Shown piece after piece: positions 7,601-8,590 of a stretch of DNA of 8,590 nt; position 1 is the first letter of the stretch; the number at the start of each line of letters is the position of its first letter. This DNA comes from Euryarchaeota archaeon UBA60 (GTDB lineage Archaea > Thermoplasmatota > Poseidoniia > Poseidoniales > Poseidoniaceae), in assembly GCA_002503395.1 (NCBI GenBank), contig DARQ01000128.1, forward strand, positions 1,219 to 9,808, in the 5' to 3' direction. Under the pieces are notes generated by a model. It saw nothing but the letters and a program-made list of their open reading frames with translations. It had not been told where the DNA came from and searched no databases. Made by a program: the position numbers and the translations under genes.

Positions 7601-7783
7601 GCACCTAGCGTAGAACCGGCGTCAACCGAAGCCATCGCAACCGAAACCATTGCACCCGTAACCACCACCCCCACAACCTCCACCGGTCCACAAATACCGG
7701 CTGAAGGCCTACCGAATGGCTGGACGATGGAACAATGGAATTACTATGGCGAAGACTGGCTCAAAGCCAGAAATCAACTCTGA
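4664..7783 (+). CDS. Large surface protein: signal peptide, beta-propeller-like domain, TSP3-like calcium repeats, C-terminal membrane anchor
   Basis: 1039 residues from ATG 4664. An upstream extension of the frame to 4562 overlaps the previous gene and would bury the signal peptide, and Met12 (4697) is an alternative. The signal peptide (1-37) ends PVVA. Residues about 45-385 contain propeller-like blades such as DLWVANRATDSITIIHD, KLYIANTGSGNILWVD, TLFVSDNYDAKIYAYD and HLWYVDGFLNRVVRID, as in NHL/SMP-30-type folds. Then follow Asp-rich repeats akin to thrombospondin type 3 (DVDGDGVADENDNC at about 388), expected to bind Ca2+ extracellularly, in two families described separately. A single helix (about 859-881) and RRK stop-transfer come next, then a Pro/Ala/Met-rich cytosolic tail (about 893-990), and a final motif GLPNGWTMEQWNYYGEDWLK (1014-1033). 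The orientation is therefore outside for the propeller and repeats, inside for the tail. The likely role is adhesion, polymer binding or sensing. No enzyme motif was seen. The family name is not known to me, but the architecture is typical of marine planktonic Euryarchaeota (inference). Confidence 0.93.
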   Translation: MNKNSSLAYSTMRLGCVILTLFMVTATIPLVTPVVADARSSHSGSQNTVVEQFGTGFDETIIATVTNSLNKPRDLQFHPGQTDDLWVANRATDSITIIHDAGKTSQWTENRDDAYSNHFMEEVSSFAFGQYSNEHDWIFATAQETRNTYDGTQAANNFMGPALWPSDLSEFAMVNQQGGGKLGSHLDMLHESPNGMGIAHDSGNAYWYFDGYYGNLVYYDFQADHDTGGEDHDDGIVRRYTEVSLNRQGWVPGHMILDKSTAKLYIANTGSGNILWVDTDSADGFTPTTAGQMDGELAEYSNAYGVDFGTFATEPTRPSGIALYNNTLFVSDNYDAKIYAYDLQGNLLDSISTNANSIMGLEIGPEGHLWYVDGFLNRVVRIDPFDDVDGDGVADENDNCLTVANSGQDDFDGDGEGDLCDIDDDNDTVVDSLEDCQFGETGWTSSISTDYDGDGCRDSSEDDDDDNDGVDDDDDDCAKGMLGWLGDASTDHDGDGCKDEGEDLDDDNDSLCDASASDGDCSIAWPGFDRCAKGATGWISSIINDVDRDGCLDATEDDNDDDDAYTDSVDLCPTYAGTANQGTQLGCTDSDGDGWADVEDVWPLEPTQWVDSDDDGFGDNTSGVDGDDCPTKTGTSTADRLGCPDDDGDTRSDSGDAFPNDYTQWNDSDDDNFGDNWADSSWDAERVPLGIGMRITEAIRPDACPTVAGDSILDRYGCLDSDSDGWSDEGDAFPEDSTQWADNDGDGYGDEASGNSADDCPSLPGNSTLDRLGCPDTDGDGWSDDADAFTRNPDAWSDGDGDGWADQNGTEISDDCPLEAGNSTIDLSGCIDSDEDGYSDDGDFYPKDAMRWQQEEESAMLWYIAIPILLIILAIGLTLVIRRKEDTGSKFAQTPPPDLPAAPPGLIAPGMPAMPAMPPMPAMPAMPTQAPLAPAPAAIPVATPAPAPAPIATPAPSASPTPEVELMSTENALDSLLSPAPSVEPASTEAIATETIAPVTTTPTTSTGPQIPAEGLPNGWTMEQWNYYGEDWLKARNQL
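5969..6376 (+). repeat. Three Cys/Asp-rich protein repeats of type A (basic period 41 residues)
   Basis: Inside the large surface protein, three units begin with cysteine codons at 5969, 6092 and 6254 (residues 436, 477, 531). Each has a Gly-x-x-Gly-Trp core, a Thr/Asn-Asp, then D-x-D-G-D-G-C (D-x-D-R-D-G-C in unit three), then an acidic run such as EDDDDDNDG. Spacing is 41, 54 and 41 residues. The middle unit carries a 13-residue extension with two extra cysteines. The two cysteines per unit and the calcium-loop-like DxDGDGxxD pattern suggest stacked, disulphide-braced calcium-binding modules. Confidence 0.85.
6377..7201 (+). repeat. Five TSP3-like protein repeats of type B (period 56-57 residues)
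   Basis: Units begin with cysteine codons at 6377, 6548, 6773, 6941 and 7109 (residues 572, 629, 704, 760, 816). The consensus is C-P-x-x-x-G-x-S-x-x-D-R-x-G-C, then D-x-D-G-D-G-W-S-D, then D-A-F-P and T-Q-W, then D-x-D-G-x-G-D. Spacing is 57, 75, 56 and 56 residues, and the fifth unit is cut short just before the membrane helix. Unit two has an insertion of about 19 residues near its end, including VPLGIGMRITEAIRPDA, which unlike the rest is not Asp-rich. Confidence 0.88.
7394..7447 (+). repeat. Six 9-base units encoding Met-Pro-Ala/Pro/Thr
   Basis: Six consecutive 9-base units: atgccggca twice, atgccaccc, atgccagcc twice, atgcctacc. They encode MPA, MPA, MPP, MPA, MPA, MPT in the cytosolic tail of the large surface protein, followed by a longer Pro-Ala-Thr-rich linker up to about 7540. 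The periodicity in DNA suggests expansion by slippage or unequal exchange. The product is probably an extended, flexible spacer. Confidence 0.9.
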
Positions 7784-7831
7784 ACTTTACAAAGCAGTAT
7801 GGTTCCGAATCCACTAGCCTTTACTCATTCT

Positions 7832-7907
7832 TGGAGCCACTGGGGAAACTCGAATTCCCGGCCTCGTGATTACGAATCACGCGCTCTACCAACTAAGCTA
7901 CAGTGGC
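7832..7907 (-). tRNA. tRNA-Thr, anticodon CGT, CCA encoded
   Basis: On the minus strand the gene folds into a full cloverleaf of 73 bases plus CCA. Acceptor stem GCCACTG (7907-7901) pairs perfectly with CAGTGGC (7842-7836). The D stem is GCTT/GAGC (with one T-G pair). The anticodon stem is CGTGA/TCACG around loop TTCGTAA, giving anticodon CGT for the threonine codon ACG. The variable loop is five bases, and the T stem GGGAA/TTCCC surrounds TTCGAGT. The discriminator is T (7835), as expected for archaeal tRNA-Thr, and the CCA end (7834-7832) is encoded. No intron is present. It lies opposite to its two neighbours. Confidence 0.97.
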
Positions 7908-7928
7908 TGACAGGCCGCCGACCCACGC

Positions 7929-7941
7929 TTTTAGCATAAGC
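7929..7941 (-). promoter_or_regulatory. Possible archaeal box A for the tRNA-Thr gene
   Basis: Read on the minus strand the segment GCTTATGCTAAAA is the most AT-rich stretch upstream of the tRNA, and its centre lies about 28 bases before the mature 5' end. That is the spacing expected for an archaeal TATA element with transcription starting next to the tRNA. It departs from the TTTATATA consensus, so support is positional. Confidence 0.4.
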
Positions 7942-7998
7942 AAATCGGTTGCCGTCGCGACCGTATGGGTCTTGTAGTAAACGGTTTGAGGGCTGGCC

Positions 7999-8590
7999 AT
8001 GGTGCGCGAGTTGATACGGGTCGATGACATCTACCGCTCCTTTGGCCCAGTCAACGTATTACAGGGGGTCAGCGTCCGCATCGACGAAGGTGATAGAATC
8101 GGTATCATCGGCCATAATGGTTCAGGAAAAACCACCCTTCTCAACACCATCAGTGAACGTAATCCCGACATGGGCGACGTAATCTTCACCCCTGGTCTGC
8201 GCATTGCCTACCTGACACAGATACGAGATATAGACGATGATGCTACCCTAGAGATGGAATTGGGGAGAAAGGGGCGGCAATTTGAGGAATTAGACGGCGA
8301 GATTGCCGAATTGGAGGCTGCGATGGCCGACCCAGTATTCTACGAAGGTGATTGGCAGGGAAAAATGGACCGCTATCAGGAATTGCAGGCGCTGAGTGCC
8401 AAGAGTGGCGGCGCCAATGTATCCACCCGCGCCTCGGGGATTCTCGATGCGCTCGGACTGAGTCACCACCCCATGGACACCCCTTTGAGTTCCCTGTCTG
8501 GGGGCGAGAGAGCCAAGGTGGCACTGGCCCGACAACTGGTGGGTCTTTCCCAGATCGAGGTGTTATTCCTCGACGAGCCGACCAACCATC
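7999..8590 (+). CDS. ABC-F family ATPase, N-terminal part, cut by the right edge
   Basis: 197 codons are present from ATG 7999 to the window end. A GAGGG six bases upstream of the ATG (7988-7992) is a plausible ribosome site, rare among the genes here. The first nucleotide-binding domain is complete in its key motifs: Walker A GHNGSGKTT (38-46), ABC signature LSGGERAKVALARQL (about 165-179) and Walker B LFLDEPTNH (about 189-197). There is no membrane segment. The charged insertion between Walker A and the signature (about 90-145, with EELDGEIAELEAAM) is the arm-like region usual in this family. DEPTNH after Walker B is characteristic of ABC-F/Uup-like proteins, which act on ribosomes and are normally about 500-650 residues with two ATPase domains joined by a linker. 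The second half lies outside the window, so the subgroup cannot be assigned. Confidence 0.93.
   Translation, partial: MVRELIRVDDIYRSFGPVNVLQGVSVRIDEGDRIGIIGHNGSGKTTLLNTISERNPDMGDVIFTPGLRIAYLTQIRDIDDDATLEMELGRKGRQFEELDGEIAELEAAMADPVFYEGDWQGKMDRYQELQALSAKSGGANVSTRASGILDALGLSHHPMDTPLSSLSGGERAKVALARQLVGLSQIEVLFLDEPTNH

Noticed and set aside
7832..7907. tRNA-Thr as an integration site for a mobile element.
   Set aside because: No second copy of the tRNA 3' end and no integrase are seen in the window, and both flanks look like ordinary chromosomal genes.

Overview
The window looks like chromosomal DNA of an archaeon, most likely a marine Thermoplasmatota of the Poseidoniales (Marine Group II) type. 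The reasons are an archaeal-form phosphoglycerate kinase, a tRNA gene with archaeal features (encoded CCA, U discriminator, possible box A upstream), little Shine-Dalgarno sequence in front of most genes, and a large secreted protein with Asp-rich thrombospondin-3-like repeats and a membrane anchor. The lineage is an inference from style. The archaeal assignment is firmer. No mobile element, CRISPR array, rRNA or integration scar was seen, and no gene-free stretch exceeds about 170 bases.

Left part (1-2570). A minus-strand partial open frame at the left edge begins 54 bases after a minus-strand beta-class DNA methyltransferase of the SPPY type (168-1193). A 90-base gap separates the methyltransferase from the divergent plus-strand gene for archaeal phosphoglycerate kinase (1284-2570). 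No restriction endonuclease is recognisable, so the methyltransferase may be solitary, or its partner may be the truncated left-edge frame.

Middle part (2571-4608). A minus-strand gene for a secreted protein with C-terminal membrane helices (2617-3780) is divergent from a plus-strand gene for a small multi-helix membrane protein resembling CopD (3949-4608). Both have a signal peptide whose predicted cleavage leaves histidine as the first mature residue, an arrangement known from copper proteins such as CopC. The 168-base gap between them holds a G-quadruplex pattern and a GGAT-type tetranucleotide repeat, both G-rich on the minus strand. This is the most unusual part of the window.

Right part (4609-8590). 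A 1039-residue surface protein (4664-7783) has a signal peptide, a beta-propeller-like domain, two families of Asp/Cys-rich repeats (three plus five copies), one transmembrane helix, a Pro/Ala/Met-rich tail and a short aromatic C-terminal motif. It is followed by a minus-strand tRNA-Thr(CGT) and the start of an ABC-F ATPase that runs off the right edge.

Functional links between these genes are limited. Phosphoglycerate kinase (central carbon metabolism), the tRNA and the ABC-F protein (translation) are housekeeping genes. The methyltransferase marks DNA. The three exported proteins in the centre could form an envelope module, possibly handling metal ions (copper for the divergent pair, calcium for the repeat protein), but that is a hypothesis from sequence features alone.
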